This document shows positions 18,169 to 27,304 of a stretch of DNA of 64,000 bases, piece by piece. Both the position numbers and the translations under genes were made by a program. The first letter of the stretch is position 1; every line of letters starts with the position of its first letter. The notes beneath the pieces were generated by a model. That model made no database searches. It saw only the letters and a list, made by a program, of their open reading frames with translations, and was not told the DNA's origin. The stretch is from Actinomycetes bacterium (GTDB lineage: Bacteria > Actinomycetota > Acidimicrobiia > Acidimicrobiales > Ilumatobacteraceae), in contig JAIXWJ010000037.1 in NCBI GenBank assembly GCA_027491335.1, positions 1-64,000 on the forward strand, written 5' to 3'.

Positions 18169-19335
18169 TCAGTGACCCATCCAGGGCGCGCACAAACCAT
18201 CGAGGTCACGAACCTGGATCTTGTCGCGATTCGCCCAGGTGACCGGGTTGGTCGGGTCGGCTTGCAACTTGAAGGTGCGGAAGCTCATCTCGATGGTGTC
18301 CACCGCCAGAATGCGACCGATCAATCCCTCTCCCAGTTCGAGCAGGATCTTGATGGTCTCGAGGGCCTGGATGGAGCCGATGATGCCGGGCAGAACGCCG
18401 AGCACGCCGGCTTCGGCGCACGACGGAGCCAGTTCGGCCGGCGGCGGCTCGGGCACCATGTCGCGATACGTCGGGCCCTGCTTCGGATGGAACACCGACA
18501 CCATTCCCTCGAAACGGAAGATCGATCCGTGCACCACGGGGATTCCCAACTTCACGCTGGCGTCGTTCAACAAGTAGCGCGACGGGAAGTTGTCGGCGCC
18601 ATCGACGATCACGTCGTATCCGGCGATGATGTCCATGATGTTCTCGGCCGACAGGCGCGTGTCGTAGGTGACCACGTTGACGTCGGGGTTCAACAGCGTC
18701 AACGTCTTCTTCGCCGAATCCACCTTGCGGTCGCCGATGCGATCCATGTTGTGCAGGATCTGACGTTGCAGATTGCTGGCATCCACCTCGTCCATGTCGA
18801 CGATTCCCAACGTGCCCACACCCGCGGCCGCCAGATACAACGCCGCCGGTGATCCGAGTCCGCCCGCGCCGAGCAGCAGCACCTTGCTGTCCAACAACTT
18901 GGCCTGACCCTCCACGCCCACCTCGGGCAACAGGAGGTGGCGCTTGTAACGATTGCTCTGTTCGGCGGTGAGCGACGCCGGCGCCTTCCACAGGCGTCCT
19001 TCGTCCTTCCACTTGCCGTAGCCACCGGCCATCGACAACACCTTGCCGTATCCCAACTCGCCCAGGGTCTTGGCGGCGAAGGCGCTGCGCACACCACCGG
19101 CGCAGTACACGATGACCGTCGAGTCCTTGTCGAGAATGCGACCTTCCACCTGCGCCTCGAGATGACCGCGCGGGATGTGCAACGCGCCCACCAAGGCGCC
19201 CTCGGCGTGCTCGTCGGGTTCGCGCACGTCGAGCACGGTCACGCCACCGGCATCGATCAGGGTCTGGGCGGCCGCGGTGTCGATCTCGGTGATCTCGGAC
19301 TTGGCCGCGGCTAGAAGGTCTCGGAACGTCGCCAT
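18169..19335 (-). CDS. Rhodanese-ThiF/MoeB adenylyltransferase fusion
   Basis: 388 residues. Residues 1 to about 115 are a rhodanese domain with the active Cys78 (VYCAGGVRS). Residues about 125-388 are a ThiF/MoeB E1-like domain with GAGGLGS at 156-162, the acidic D180 (GIVDMD) and the catalytic-type Cys306 (APSCAEAG). Such proteins adenylate and thiocarboxylate sulfur-carrier proteins (MoaD, ThiS, CysO type) for molybdopterin, thiamine or cysteine synthesis. In the common actinobacterial MoeZ the rhodanese follows the ThiF domain; here it comes first. The zinc CxxC pairs of E. coli MoeB are absent. Confidence 0.88.
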   Translation of the reverse strand: MATFRDLLAAAKSEITEIDTAAAQTLIDAGGVTVLDVREPDEHAEGALVGALHIPRGHLEAQVEGRILDKDSTVIVYCAGGVRSAFAAKTLGELGYGKVLSMAGGYGKWKDEGRLWKAPASLTAEQSNRYKRHLLLPEVGVEGQAKLLDSKVLLLGAGGLGSPAALYLAAAGVGTLGIVDMDEVDASNLQRQILHNMDRIGDRKVDSAKKTLTLLNPDVNVVTYDTRLSAENIMDIIAGYDVIVDGADNFPSRYLLNDASVKLGIPVVHGSIFRFEGMVSVFHPKQGPTYRDMVPEPPPAELAPSCAEAGVLGVLPGIIGSIQALETIKILLELGEGLIGRILAVDTIEMSFRTFKLQADPTNPVTWANRDKIQVRDLDGLCAPWMGH

Positions 19336-19418
19336 ACCGAAAGCCTACCGGTTTGGTCGGGAATTCACTCGGCCCACCTCGATCGGGATGGACGTGCCGC
19401 GTTCGGTGGCTCGAATAG

Positions 19419-20207
19419 TCAGGTGGCCCGGAACACCAGAGTCGGAAGCAACTCGCTGATGTCACCGCGCAGACTGGCCGAGGCGTACTGGTCACGTTCG
19501 GTGGGCTGGCCGTTGATGATCACCGTTCGCGCTCCGGCCGCCTTGGCTCGGGCGATGGTGTTGGCCGCGGGCGTGACACCGAGCGACGTGCCGATGGCCA
19601 AGAACAGATCGCAGGCCTCCGATGCGACCATGGCCGCGCCGATGGTCTCCTCGTCGAGAGGCTCACCGAACAAAACGACGTCGCGCTTCATCACTCCCCC
19701 GCACAGCAAGCAACGCGGATCATGGTCACCCGCGGCCACACGCTCGACCGTCTCCTCCACGGGTCGGCGATCACCACAACCGAAACAACGCGAGAAGCGC
19801 CACGTGCCGTGCAGCTCGTGCACCACCTCGGGCGAATTGCCCGCCGCGATGTGCAAGCCATCGACGTTCTGCGTGGCGAGCCCCAACAACTTGCCGCGAC
19901 GCTCGAGTTCGACCAACGCCAGATGGCCCACGTTGGGGGTGATGTTCCCCATTCGACGATCGAGCGCCGCGCGCCAACCAGCGCGTCGGGCTTCTTCGTC
20001 TTCGAGGTAATAACGAACGTGCGAAGCCCGCTCCGCACCGGGGTTCAACGTCCAGAGTCCGTTCGGTCCCCGGAAATCCGGAACTCCCGAACCGGTGGAG
20101 ATGCCGGCTCCGGTGAGCACGGTGATCCGCTCCGCGTTGGCGACCCAACCAACGATCTCGTCGAACAACGGATCGTCGATCGAGGTGGCGATGGGGTGAG
20201 ACGTCAC
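19419..20207 (-). CDS. NAD-dependent protein deacylase (sirtuin)
   Basis: 262 residues from the GTG at 20207 (VTSHPIATS). The NAD site GAGISTGSGVPDFRG is at 33-47, TQNVDGLH is the nicotinamide/His loop and HELHGT follows. Four zinc cysteines form two pairs (CFGCGD and CLLCGG), then VLFGE. The enzyme removes acyl groups from lysines using NAD. It is of the GAGIST-GSG type without the Tyr/Arg pair I would need to call it a desuccinylase. An ATG further upstream (20315) would add a Gly/Arg-rich tail and overlap the divergent gene region. Confidence 0.9.
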   Translation of the reverse strand: MTSHPIATSIDDPLFDEIVGWVANAERITVLTGAGISTGSGVPDFRGPNGLWTLNPGAERASHVRYYLEDEEARRAGWRAALDRRMGNITPNVGHLALVELERRGKLLGLATQNVDGLHIAAGNSPEVVHELHGTWRFSRCFGCGDRRPVEETVERVAAGDHDPRCLLCGGVMKRDVVLFGEPLDEETIGAAMVASEACDLFLAIGTSLGVTPAANTIARAKAAGARTVIINGQPTERDQYASASLRGDISELLPTLVFRAT

Positions 20208-20307
20208 GGCATCAGTCTCCCACCTCTCGCCAATGGCTCGCCACCCGCACCCACCCCCGCTTCGATCCCGTCTCGATCCCGATTCGGCCCGATCCACCGG
20301 AGGCACC

Positions 20308-20841
20308 ATGACCACACGTGCATCACGTACGCCCGCGATCTCGTCCCGCGATCAACTCGTCGTCGTGCCGTGGCGCGATCCACTCATCGAACGTCTCGGC
20401 CACGACGCTCTCGGCGACTACGTCGAATTGTTCTGGCTCGGCGTGCTCGGACCCACCGCCACCTGGTTGTTGCGCCGACTCGCGGTGATCGCGGTGGCGC
20501 ATCCCGAAGGTCATCGCGTGGATCTGCCCGCTCTGGCATCGGCACTCGGACTCGGCTGGGACTCGAATCGCGCGAGCGCCTTCGGCCGTGCGTTGCAGCG
20601 CTTGGTGATGTTCGGCATGGCCCGAAAGGTGGACGATGCCGTGGCGGTGCGAACCGTGGTTCCGCCGTTGAGCGTGCGTCACCTCGCCCGACTACCCGAA
20701 CATCTGCAGCGAGCCCATGCCCTGTGGAGCGACACCGACAACACGATTTCGCTCGCCCTCGCGTTCGATCTCGACACCGATATCGACATCGACATCGAGC
20801 CGGACGAGCCGTCGGCGTCGGTCAGCGCTTCGGCTTGCTGA
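20308..20841 (+). CDS. Conserved-looking hypothetical protein
   Basis: 177 residues from an ATG with a strong GGAGG ribosome site 7 bp upstream. The body is a compact, partly helical domain (RDQLVVVPWRDPLIERLGHDALG, then FWLGVLGPTATWLLRRLA). The layout of helices plus GRALQRLVMFGMARK and AVRTVVPPLSVRHL would suit a small winged-helix DNA-binding or adaptor protein. The C-terminus turns into an Asp-rich tail (DLDTDIDIDIEPDE). The last 20 bp overlap the convergent pepA gene. I do not recognise a named family. Confidence 0.65.
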   Translation: MTTRASRTPAISSRDQLVVVPWRDPLIERLGHDALGDYVELFWLGVLGPTATWLLRRLAVIAVAHPEGHRVDLPALASALGLGWDSNRASAFGRALQRLVMFGMARKVDDAVAVRTVVPPLSVRHLARLPEHLQRAHALWSDTDNTISLALAFDLDTDIDIDIEPDEPSASVSASAC

Positions 20842-22279
20842 AGTTCAGAGCCAAATCGATGAGCAGTCGCGTGCCGAAGCCCGTGGCGCCGCGGCTGAGC
20901 CACCCATCGTCGCCGTCCATGCTCATGGGGCCGGCGATGTCGAGGTGCGCCCACGGCACGTCCGCGGTGAACTCCGACAGGAACAACGCCGCGGTGATGG
21001 CGCCGGCGTACGGTCCACCGATGTTGCGCATGTCGGCCACGTTGGAATCCAGCAGACGGCGATAGTCGCGCTCGAGCGGCAACTGCCACACCGGCTCGTC
21101 GGCGCGGCTCGCCGAGTTCTTCACCTGATCGATGAAGGCGTCGTTGGTTCCGAGTACTCCGGCGATCTTGGTGCCCAGGGCGGCCATGCAGGCTCCGGTG
21201 AGGGTCGCGATGTCGACCATGGCGTCGGGCTTGTCCTCCACGCCGAGCGACAAGCCGTCGGCCAGCACCAAACGACCCTCGGCATCGGTGTTGTGAATCT
21301 CGGCGGTCTTGCCGTTGCGGAACGTGAGTACGTCGCCCATGGCCACCGCGCTTCCCGACGGACGGTTGTCGGTGCACATCAGATAGCCGGTGACCTTGGT
21401 GCGACAACGCAGAGCCTTCAACGCGCTCATGGCCGACAACACGGCGGCGGCACCCGACATGTCCATCTTCATGTTGGCGTGGCTGGCGTCGCTCGGCTTC
21501 AAGCTGATTCCACCGGAGTCGTAGGTGATGCCCTTGCCCACCATGACGAGGTGGCCCGTGGCACCGGTCGGGTTGTAGGTCAACTTCACCATTCGCGCCG
21601 GTTCGGTGGATCCACGATTGACGCCCAACAATCCGCCACAACCCATGACGGCCAACTTGTCGTTGTCGAACACCTCGACCTCGAGACCGGATTCCTTCGC
21701 CATGGCCACCGCGCGATCGGCGAGCATGCGCGCCGTGAGGTACGCCGGCGGGGTGTTGGCCAGATCGCGTGCCGTCCACGCCGCCGCGGCCGTCACGCGG
21801 CCCCGATCCACTCCGGAATCGCATCCCTTGCCCCGAGAGCCGGTCGCCACGACCGACAGCGTGACCGCCGGATTCTCGACACCCGACTTGAGGTCGGTGT
21901 ACCGGTACGACGCCAGGACGAAGCCCTCGACCACGGCCTGGGCCGCCGAACGAGCGTCGAGCGAAACGGCGTCGGCCAACGTGGTGGCCACCGACGCGCG
22001 ACGCGACGCCGCCCGTGCGAGTGCCGCGGCCGAACGACGAATCGTCGCCACGGTCGCCTTGCGCGCGTCACCGATGCCCACCGCGATGATGGTCGCACCC
22101 GAGGTCGCCGGCACGACCAACGTCTGGCCCACCTTGCCCTCGAAGCCGTGAGTGGTCAGGGCCGCGCGCGACAAGCCCAACTGACGCGGCACGGCGCCGG
22201 TGACACCGACGGGAATTCCGATCACCTCGGCGTTCTTGGGGATCGAACGGACGGACTCGACGGTGACGTTGTTGGCCAT
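20822..22279 (-). CDS. pepA: Leucyl aminopeptidase (M17)
   Basis: 485 residues. The C-terminal catalytic domain has both signature stretches, VGKGITYDSGGISLKPS (metal Lys and Asp) and NTDAEGRLVLADGL (metal Asp and Glu, bicarbonate Arg). It is a cytosolic two-metal hexameric aminopeptidase that removes N-terminal hydrophobic residues. The N-terminal domain (1 to about 160) is divergent, as is usual. The start MANNVTVESVRSIP is well placed. The gene reads toward the hypothetical gene and overlaps its 3' end. Confidence 0.93.
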   Translation of the reverse strand: MANNVTVESVRSIPKNAEVIGIPVGVTGAVPRQLGLSRAALTTHGFEGKVGQTLVVPATSGATIIAVGIGDARKATVATIRRSAAALARAASRRASVATTLADAVSLDARSAAQAVVEGFVLASYRYTDLKSGVENPAVTLSVVATGSRGKGCDSGVDRGRVTAAAAWTARDLANTPPAYLTARMLADRAVAMAKESGLEVEVFDNDKLAVMGCGGLLGVNRGSTEPARMVKLTYNPTGATGHLVMVGKGITYDSGGISLKPSDASHANMKMDMSGAAAVLSAMSALKALRCRTKVTGYLMCTDNRPSGSAVAMGDVLTFRNGKTAEIHNTDAEGRLVLADGLSLGVEDKPDAMVDIATLTGACMAALGTKIAGVLGTNDAFIDQVKNSASRADEPVWQLPLERDYRRLLDSNVADMRNIGGPYAGAITAALFLSEFTADVPWAHLDIAGPMSMDGDDGWLSRGATGFGTRLLIDLALNFSKPKR

Positions 22280-22347
22280 GAGCCAAGTTTACGACCGAGT
22301 TCGTTCACCACCCCCAGCGAAGGGATTCGCTAAGCGGGCTCGACGCG

Positions 22348-22383
22348 CTGGTTCGACGTTCTGGTTCGACGTTCTGGTTCGAC
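22348..22383. repeat. 13-bp tandem repeat, nearly three copies
   Basis: CTGGTTCGACGTT is repeated twice in full, then as CTGGTTCGAC. It lies in the 120-bp gap between pepA (starting at 22279, minus) and the adenosyltransferase stop. No hairpin or T-tract accompanies it. Confidence 0.85.
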
Positions 22384-22399
22384 AGGGTCGCGGACGACC

Positions 22400-22948
22400 T
22401 CAGGTGACGCGACGAACGGGCAGGGATTCACCCTCCTGCCAACGCGCCATGGTCCACAACAAGTCGGAGAGGCGATTCAGATACGGAACCACCTGCGACG
22501 GCGGCGGAGCCGCCATGAGTGCATGACGCTCGGCGCGGCGCACGACGGTGCGAGCGATGTCGAGCCAACCCGACACCTTGTTGCCTCCGGGAACCACGAA
22601 CTCGGTGGGACGATCGAAGCGAGTGTCGAGTTCGTCGATCATCTTCTCGAGACGATCGACCATCCCGGACTCCACGCAGGTCGCCCCGGGCTCGAGTTTC
22701 GAACGATTCTCCGGCAACGTGGCCAACTCGGCCATCAGCACCCACAGATCGCGCATGATCGGGATGAGGAGACTCTCCAACTCCGAACCGGCTCCGGATT
22801 CGGCGCGCGCCATCCCGATGACGGCTTGGGCCTCATCGACAGTTCCGTAGGCCCGAGGAAGTTGGCTGTCCTTGGGAACCCGGCCCCCGTAGAAGAGACC
22901 CGTGGTGCCGTCATCACCATCACGGGTATACACACGCACCTTGGACAC
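22400..22948 (-). CDS. PduO-type cob(I)alamin adenosyltransferase
   Basis: 182 residues from the GTG at 22948 (VSKVRVYTRDGDDGTTGLF). The N-terminal ATP site (YTRDGDDGTTGLFYGGRVPK) and the RTVVRRAER and VVPYLNRLSDLLW motifs identify the PduO/MMAB class. It transfers adenosine from ATP to cob(I)alamin, making adenosylcobalamin, which the mutase at 14306 needs. It is divergent from metH, with 110 bp between starts. An upstream extension to 23086 overlaps metH and is not credible. Confidence 0.92.
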   Translation of the reverse strand: MSKVRVYTRDGDDGTTGLFYGGRVPKDSQLPRAYGTVDEAQAVIGMARAESGAGSELESLLIPIMRDLWVLMAELATLPENRSKLEPGATCVESGMVDRLEKMIDELDTRFDRPTEFVVPGGNKVSGWLDIARTVVRRAERHALMAAPPPSQVVPYLNRLSDLLWTMARWQEGESLPVRRVT

Positions 22949-23058
22949 GAGAGGGACGCTACAAGGGTGTGACCGACGACGAGAGGTTGGGCGCGACATC
23001 CTCGTGCGAAAACCCGATGAACCCCCGCCACACCGTGCGTAGGAGTAGCGTTTCGTCG

Positions 23059-26000
23059 ATGTCCCGACAGCCGTACCTCGAAGCACTGAACGAACGCGTC
23101 ATCGTGTTCGATGGCGCATTCGGCACCTTCGTGCAAGGACTCGACCTCGGACCCGACGACTTCGGCGGCGCCTCCCTCGAGGGCTGCAACGAGATGCTGT
23201 GCCTCACCCGACCCGATGTGATTCGCCGGATGCACTCGGCGTTTCTCGACGTCGGCGTCGACGCGCTCGAAACCGCCAGCTTCGGCAGCTTCTCCACCGT
23301 GCTCACCGAGTACAACATCCCCGAGCAGGCCCACGAACTGAACGTGGCCGCCGCGCGACTGGCCCGCGAGACGGCCAACGATTACGAAGGCGACGGACGT
23401 TCTCGTTACGTTGCCGGATCCATCGGACCGGGAACCAAGTTGCCGAGCCTCGGCCACATCCGCTTCGCCGAGCTTCGCGACGCCTACGTCGAGCAGGCCC
23501 GCGGACTGCTGGTGGGCGGCGTCGATCTGTTCCTCATCGAGACCTGCATGGACCTTCTGCAGATCAAGGCCGCCATGATCGCTTGTCGTCGCGCCATGGT
23601 CGCCGAGGGACGTCAGGTGCCCATTCAGGTGCAGGTCACGATGGAAACCACCGGACGCATGTTGGTGGGCTCGGAAATCGGGGCCGCACTCACGGCGATC
23701 GGCGCGATGCGTCCCGACGTGTTCGGGATCAACTGCGCCACCGGTCCCGCCGAGATGCAGGAACACCTGCGATATCTCAGCCAGTACGCCACCATGCCCA
23801 TCAGCGTGTTGCCCAACGCCGGATTGCCGAGCGTCGTCGACGGTCGCACCCACTACGACCTCACGCCCGACAAGTTGGCCGAGTTCCATCGCCACCACGT
23901 CACCGACCTCGGTGTCGGCGTTGTGGGTGGCTGTTGCGGCACCACGCCGGCGCACCTGAAAGCCGTCGTCGATGCGGTGCGCGGACTCGAGGCTCCCCGT
24001 CGTTCGGCCATCATCGAACCGAGCGTGTCGTCCATCTACTCGTCGGTGCCCGTGAAGCAGGACAACTCGTTCCTCATCATCGGCGAGCGCACCAACACCA
24101 ACGGTTCCAAGGCTTTCCGTGAGGCCATGATCGCCGGCGACTGGGACAACTGCACGAAGATGGCCACCGAGCAGATCCGCGAGGGGGCGCACGTTCTCGA
24201 CGTGTGCGTCGACTACGTGGGTCGCGACGGAGTCGTCGACATGGACGAGATCGCCTCGCGCTTCGGAACCCAAGCCAGCGTGCCGCTGGTCCTCGACTCC
24301 ACCGAACCTCAGGTGATGGAGGCCGGGCTCATGCACATCGGCGGCCGGGCCATCTTGAACTCGGCCAACCTCGAGGACGGTGAGGAACCGGGCAGTCGTC
24401 TCGACCGCGTGTTCTCCTTGGCCCGCGAATACGGGTGCGCCGTGGTGTGCCTGCTGATCGACGAGAAGGGTCAGGCCCGCGACGTCGAATGGAAGTTGGA
24501 GATCGCCCATCGACTGCATCGCATCGCCGTCGATCGCTACGGGCTGTCGGCCAGCGATCTGATCTTCGACGCGCTCACCTTTCCGCTGTCCACCGGCGAC
24601 GACGACCTGCGTCTCGACGCCAAGCACACCATCGACGCCATCCGACGGATCAAAACCGAAATCCCCGGTTGCTTCACCACTCTCGGCGTTTCCAACGTCA
24701 GCTTCGGCCTGAAGCCCGCCGCTCGACACGCACTCAACAGCGTGTTCCTGCACGAGTGCGTCACGGCCGGACTCGATTCCGCCATCGTGCACGCCGGCAA
24801 GATCGTCCCCTTGGCTCGCATGCCAGAGGAACACAAGCAGATCTGTCTGGATCTCATCTACGACCGACGTTCGGGTGATTACGACCCGCTCAAGAAGTTG
24901 CTCGAGGTGTTCGCCGACGTCACCACGGTGGCCACGGTGCGCGAGGATCGATCGGGTTGGACCGTCGAGCAACTGTTGAAGCAGCGCATCATCGACGGCG
25001 ACCGCGAGGGCCTGACCGACGAACTCGACGCGGCCATGGCCTCCGGACTGGCGCCGCTCACCATCGTCAACGACATTCTCCTCGACGGCATGAAGGTGGT
25101 CGGCGAGCTGTTCGGGTCGGGCCAGATGCAGCTGCCCTTCGTTCTGCAGAGCGCCGAGACCATGAAGACCGCCGTGGCGCACCTCGAGCCGCACATGGAG
25201 AAGGTCGGCGACTCGTCCTCCAAGGGCAAGTTGGTGTTGGCCACCGTGAAAGGTGACGTGCACGACATCGGCAAGAACCTGGTCGACATCATCGGCCCCA
25301 ACCACTGCTACGAGGTGCACAACCTCGGCATCAAGATCCCCATCTCCGAGATGGTGCAGAAGGTCAAGGAAGTGGGCGCCGACGCGCTCGGCATGAGCGG
25401 CCTGCTCGTGAAGAGCACCTTGATCATGCGCGAGAACCTGATGGAGATGAACGACCTCGGGCTCGCCGACGTTCCGGTGCTGCTGGGCGGAGCGGCGCTC
25501 ACGCGCACGTACGTGGAGAAGGATCTGCGCGAGGTGTACAACGGCCGCGTCTTCTACGGTCGCGACGCGTTCGAGGGTCTGGCCACTCTCGACAAGTTGA
25601 TGGACATCAAGCGCACGGGAACCGACGATCCGGACTTCGGTCGAGTGCCCTCCGGTCGCGTGTTGCCGGCTCGATCGGGCACCGCGAAGGAAGCGGTCGA
25701 GATCCCCGCTCGATCACCCGAAGTGGCTGGCGACAATCAGGTGTTCGAGCCTCCCTTCCTCGGCACCCGAATCGTGAAGGGCATCCCCTTGGACGACATC
25801 GTCCAATTCGTCAACGAGACCGCGCTGTTCCGCAATCAATGGCAGTTCCGGCCGGAGGGCGACGAAACGGACGAGGACTTCAAGACGCGTCTTCGCGCCC
25901 GACTGCGCCAAGAGTTGGCCCAAGCGAAGGCCGCCGGTTTCCTCGTGCCGCAAGTGGTGTACGGCTACTTCTGCGTGAACTCCGATGGTGATGATCTCGT

Positions 26001-26532
26001 GGTGTGGAGCGACGCCACGCGAACCACCGAGATCGAGCGCTTCCACTACCCGCGCCAGAGCGAGTCGCCGTTCATGTGCATCGCCGACTTCTTCCGAGCC
26101 ATCGACCAGGGTCCGGACTACGCCGCGTTCCACATCGTCACCATGGGGAACGCGGTCAGCGAGGAAGCGGCCCGACTGTTCGCGGCGAACGAGTACCAGA
26201 AGTACATGATCGTGCACGGTCTCGGCGTGGAGATGGCCGAAGCCCTCGCCGAGTTGTGGCACAAGCGCATTCGCGAGGAATGGGGCTTCGTCGCCGAGGA
26301 CGGACCGTCGATCGGTGGCTTGTTCCGCCAGCAGTATCGCGGTGGGCGTTACTCGTGGGGATACCCCGCGTGTCCGGACCTCGAGGACAACGCCACGGTG
26401 GCGCGACTCCTCGAAGCCGGTCGTCTGGGCATCGAGGTCAGCGAGGAAACCGGCTGGCAGTACCAGCCCGAACAGACCACCTCGGCGATCATCTGTCATC
26501 ACCCGCAGGCCAAGTACTTCGTCGCGCGCTGA
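23059..26532 (+). CDS. metH: Cobalamin-dependent methionine synthase
   Basis: 1157 residues from the ATG at 23059, close to the usual 1200. The homocysteine-binding domain (about 1-310) has the zinc ligands C226 (INCATGP) and C292/C293 (GGCCGTTP). The pterin-binding domain (about 335-620) includes IGERTNTNGSKAF. Then come the helical cap and the B12 domain with the cobalt-ligand His735 in DVHDIGKN. The C-terminal AdoMet reactivation domain shows RYSWGYPACPDLED. It methylates homocysteine from 5-methyltetrahydrofolate in the cytosol. A segment at about residues 850-910 (RVLPARSGTAKEAVEIPARS) is Pro/Arg-rich and looks like an interdomain linker. In-frame ATGs further upstream exist but overlap the divergent gene. 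Confidence 0.96.
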   Translation: MSRQPYLEALNERVIVFDGAFGTFVQGLDLGPDDFGGASLEGCNEMLCLTRPDVIRRMHSAFLDVGVDALETASFGSFSTVLTEYNIPEQAHELNVAAARLARETANDYEGDGRSRYVAGSIGPGTKLPSLGHIRFAELRDAYVEQARGLLVGGVDLFLIETCMDLLQIKAAMIACRRAMVAEGRQVPIQVQVTMETTGRMLVGSEIGAALTAIGAMRPDVFGINCATGPAEMQEHLRYLSQYATMPISVLPNAGLPSVVDGRTHYDLTPDKLAEFHRHHVTDLGVGVVGGCCGTTPAHLKAVVDAVRGLEAPRRSAIIEPSVSSIYSSVPVKQDNSFLIIGERTNTNGSKAFREAMIAGDWDNCTKMATEQIREGAHVLDVCVDYVGRDGVVDMDEIASRFGTQASVPLVLDSTEPQVMEAGLMHIGGRAILNSANLEDGEEPGSRLDRVFSLAREYGCAVVCLLIDEKGQARDVEWKLEIAHRLHRIAVDRYGLSASDLIFDALTFPLSTGDDDLRLDAKHTIDAIRRIKTEIPGCFTTLGVSNVSFGLKPAARHALNSVFLHECVTAGLDSAIVHAGKIVPLARMPEEHKQICLDLIYDRRSGDYDPLKKLLEVFADVTTVATVREDRSGWTVEQLLKQRIIDGDREGLTDELDAAMASGLAPLTIVNDILLDGMKVVGELFGSGQMQLPFVLQSAETMKTAVAHLEPHMEKVGDSSSKGKLVLATVKGDVHDIGKNLVDIIGPNHCYEVHNLGIKIPISEMVQKVKEVGADALGMSGLLVKSTLIMRENLMEMNDLGLADVPVLLGGAALTRTYVEKDLREVYNGRVFYGRDAFEGLATLDKLMDIKRTGTDDPDFGRVPSGRVLPARSGTAKEAVEIPARSPEVAGDNQVFEPPFLGTRIVKGIPLDDIVQFVNETALFRNQWQFRPEGDETDEDFKTRLRARLRQELAQAKAAGFLVPQVVYGYFCVNSDGDDLVVWSDATRTTEIERFHYPRQSESPFMCIADFFRAIDQGPDYAAFHIVTMGNAVSEEAARLFAANEYQKYMIVHGLGVEMAEALAELWHKRIREEWGFVAEDGPSIGGLFRQQYRGGRYSWGYPACPDLEDNATVARLLEAGRLGIEVSEETGWQYQPEQTTSAIICHHPQAKYFVAR

Positions 26533-26557
26533 CCGACGCCCGTGGCACGGGTGTTGA

Positions 26558-27304
26558 ATGGCGATCATGAAGAACTCCGGTGCGAAGAAGTGGTTGGTTC
26601 GTGGTGCCGTACTCGTCGTGGTGGGTGTCGGTTTGGTGTACGGCGGAATCCTGCTCTGGACCAAAGTCATCGACCCTCCGGAGGATCGCTTCGACTCCGA
26701 CGATCTGGCCGCCGTCGTCGACGTCACCACGACCGTCGCTGACTCCTCCGGTTCCACGACCATTCCCACCCCCGATGGCGACGAACTCTCGGGACTGTGG
26801 ATGGTGACCGACGGATCCGAGGTCGGGTACCGCGTGAAGGAGGTTCTCGGTGGCGTCGACACCGAGGGCGTGGGTCGCACCGACGACGTGTCGGGAACAC
26901 TCACCATTGAGGGGACGTCCATCATCGAGACCACCTTCGAAGTGGCCGTCGCCACCATCACGAGCGACAGCACCCGCCGCGATTCGCAGTTCGCCGGTCC
27001 GATCATGGAGACCGCCGTGCATCCCACCGCGACGTTCCAACTGACCCAACCCATCGAACTCGGTTCCATCCCCGCGCCTGGCACCACGGTCACAGCGATC
27101 GCCATGGGTGAACTGACGATGCACGGCGTCACCCGCGACGTTTCGTTCGAGGTGAGCGCGCGCATGGACAACGGTGTCATCGGCGTGCTGGGCAGTATCG
27201 AGGTTCTGTTCTCCGACTACGAGATCGACAACCCGTCCAACGGTTTCGTCACCACCGGCGACACCGGCCTCATCGAATTCGTGCTGGCTTTCGCGCGCGC
27301 CTAA
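26558..27304 (+). CDS. Membrane-anchored YceI-family protein
   Basis: 248 residues. A basic start and one hydrophobic helix (about 12-34) anchor the protein, a Thr/Ser/Pro-rich linker follows, and a YceI lipocalin-like barrel runs from about residue 78 (GLWMVTDGSEVGYRVKE) to the end. Key features are TRRDSQFAGPIMETAVHPTATF and GELTMHGVTRDVSF. YceI barrels bind isoprenoid or other amphiphilic ligands, and no ligand can be assigned. It begins 25 bp after metH. Its stop overlaps the stop of the convergent ABC exporter by four bases. Confidence 0.85.
   Translation: MAIMKNSGAKKWLVRGAVLVVVGVGLVYGGILLWTKVIDPPEDRFDSDDLAAVVDVTTTVADSSGSTTIPTPDGDELSGLWMVTDGSEVGYRVKEVLGGVDTEGVGRTDDVSGTLTIEGTSIIETTFEVAVATITSDSTRRDSQFAGPIMETAVHPTATFQLTQPIELGSIPAPGTTVTAIAMGELTMHGVTRDVSFEVSARMDNGVIGVLGSIEVLFSDYEIDNPSNGFVTTGDTGLIEFVLAFARA

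Noticed and set aside
22949-23058. Cobalamin riboswitch before metH (the CCCGCCAC-like stretch)
   Set aside because: Only 110 bp separate divergent starts, and the full set of conserved B12-element blocks is not seen; the short match is likely chance.
22735-25320. A long minus-strand open frame opposite metH
   Set aside because: MetH is unmistakable on the plus strand, and the antisense frame is compositionally a shadow (His/Gly/Asp/Arg runs) with no recognisable motif.
26541-26560. Short CCCGT-GGC-ACGGG hairpin after metH
   Set aside because: The stem is only about 5 bp with no T-tract, and it runs into the next start region; I cannot call it a terminator.
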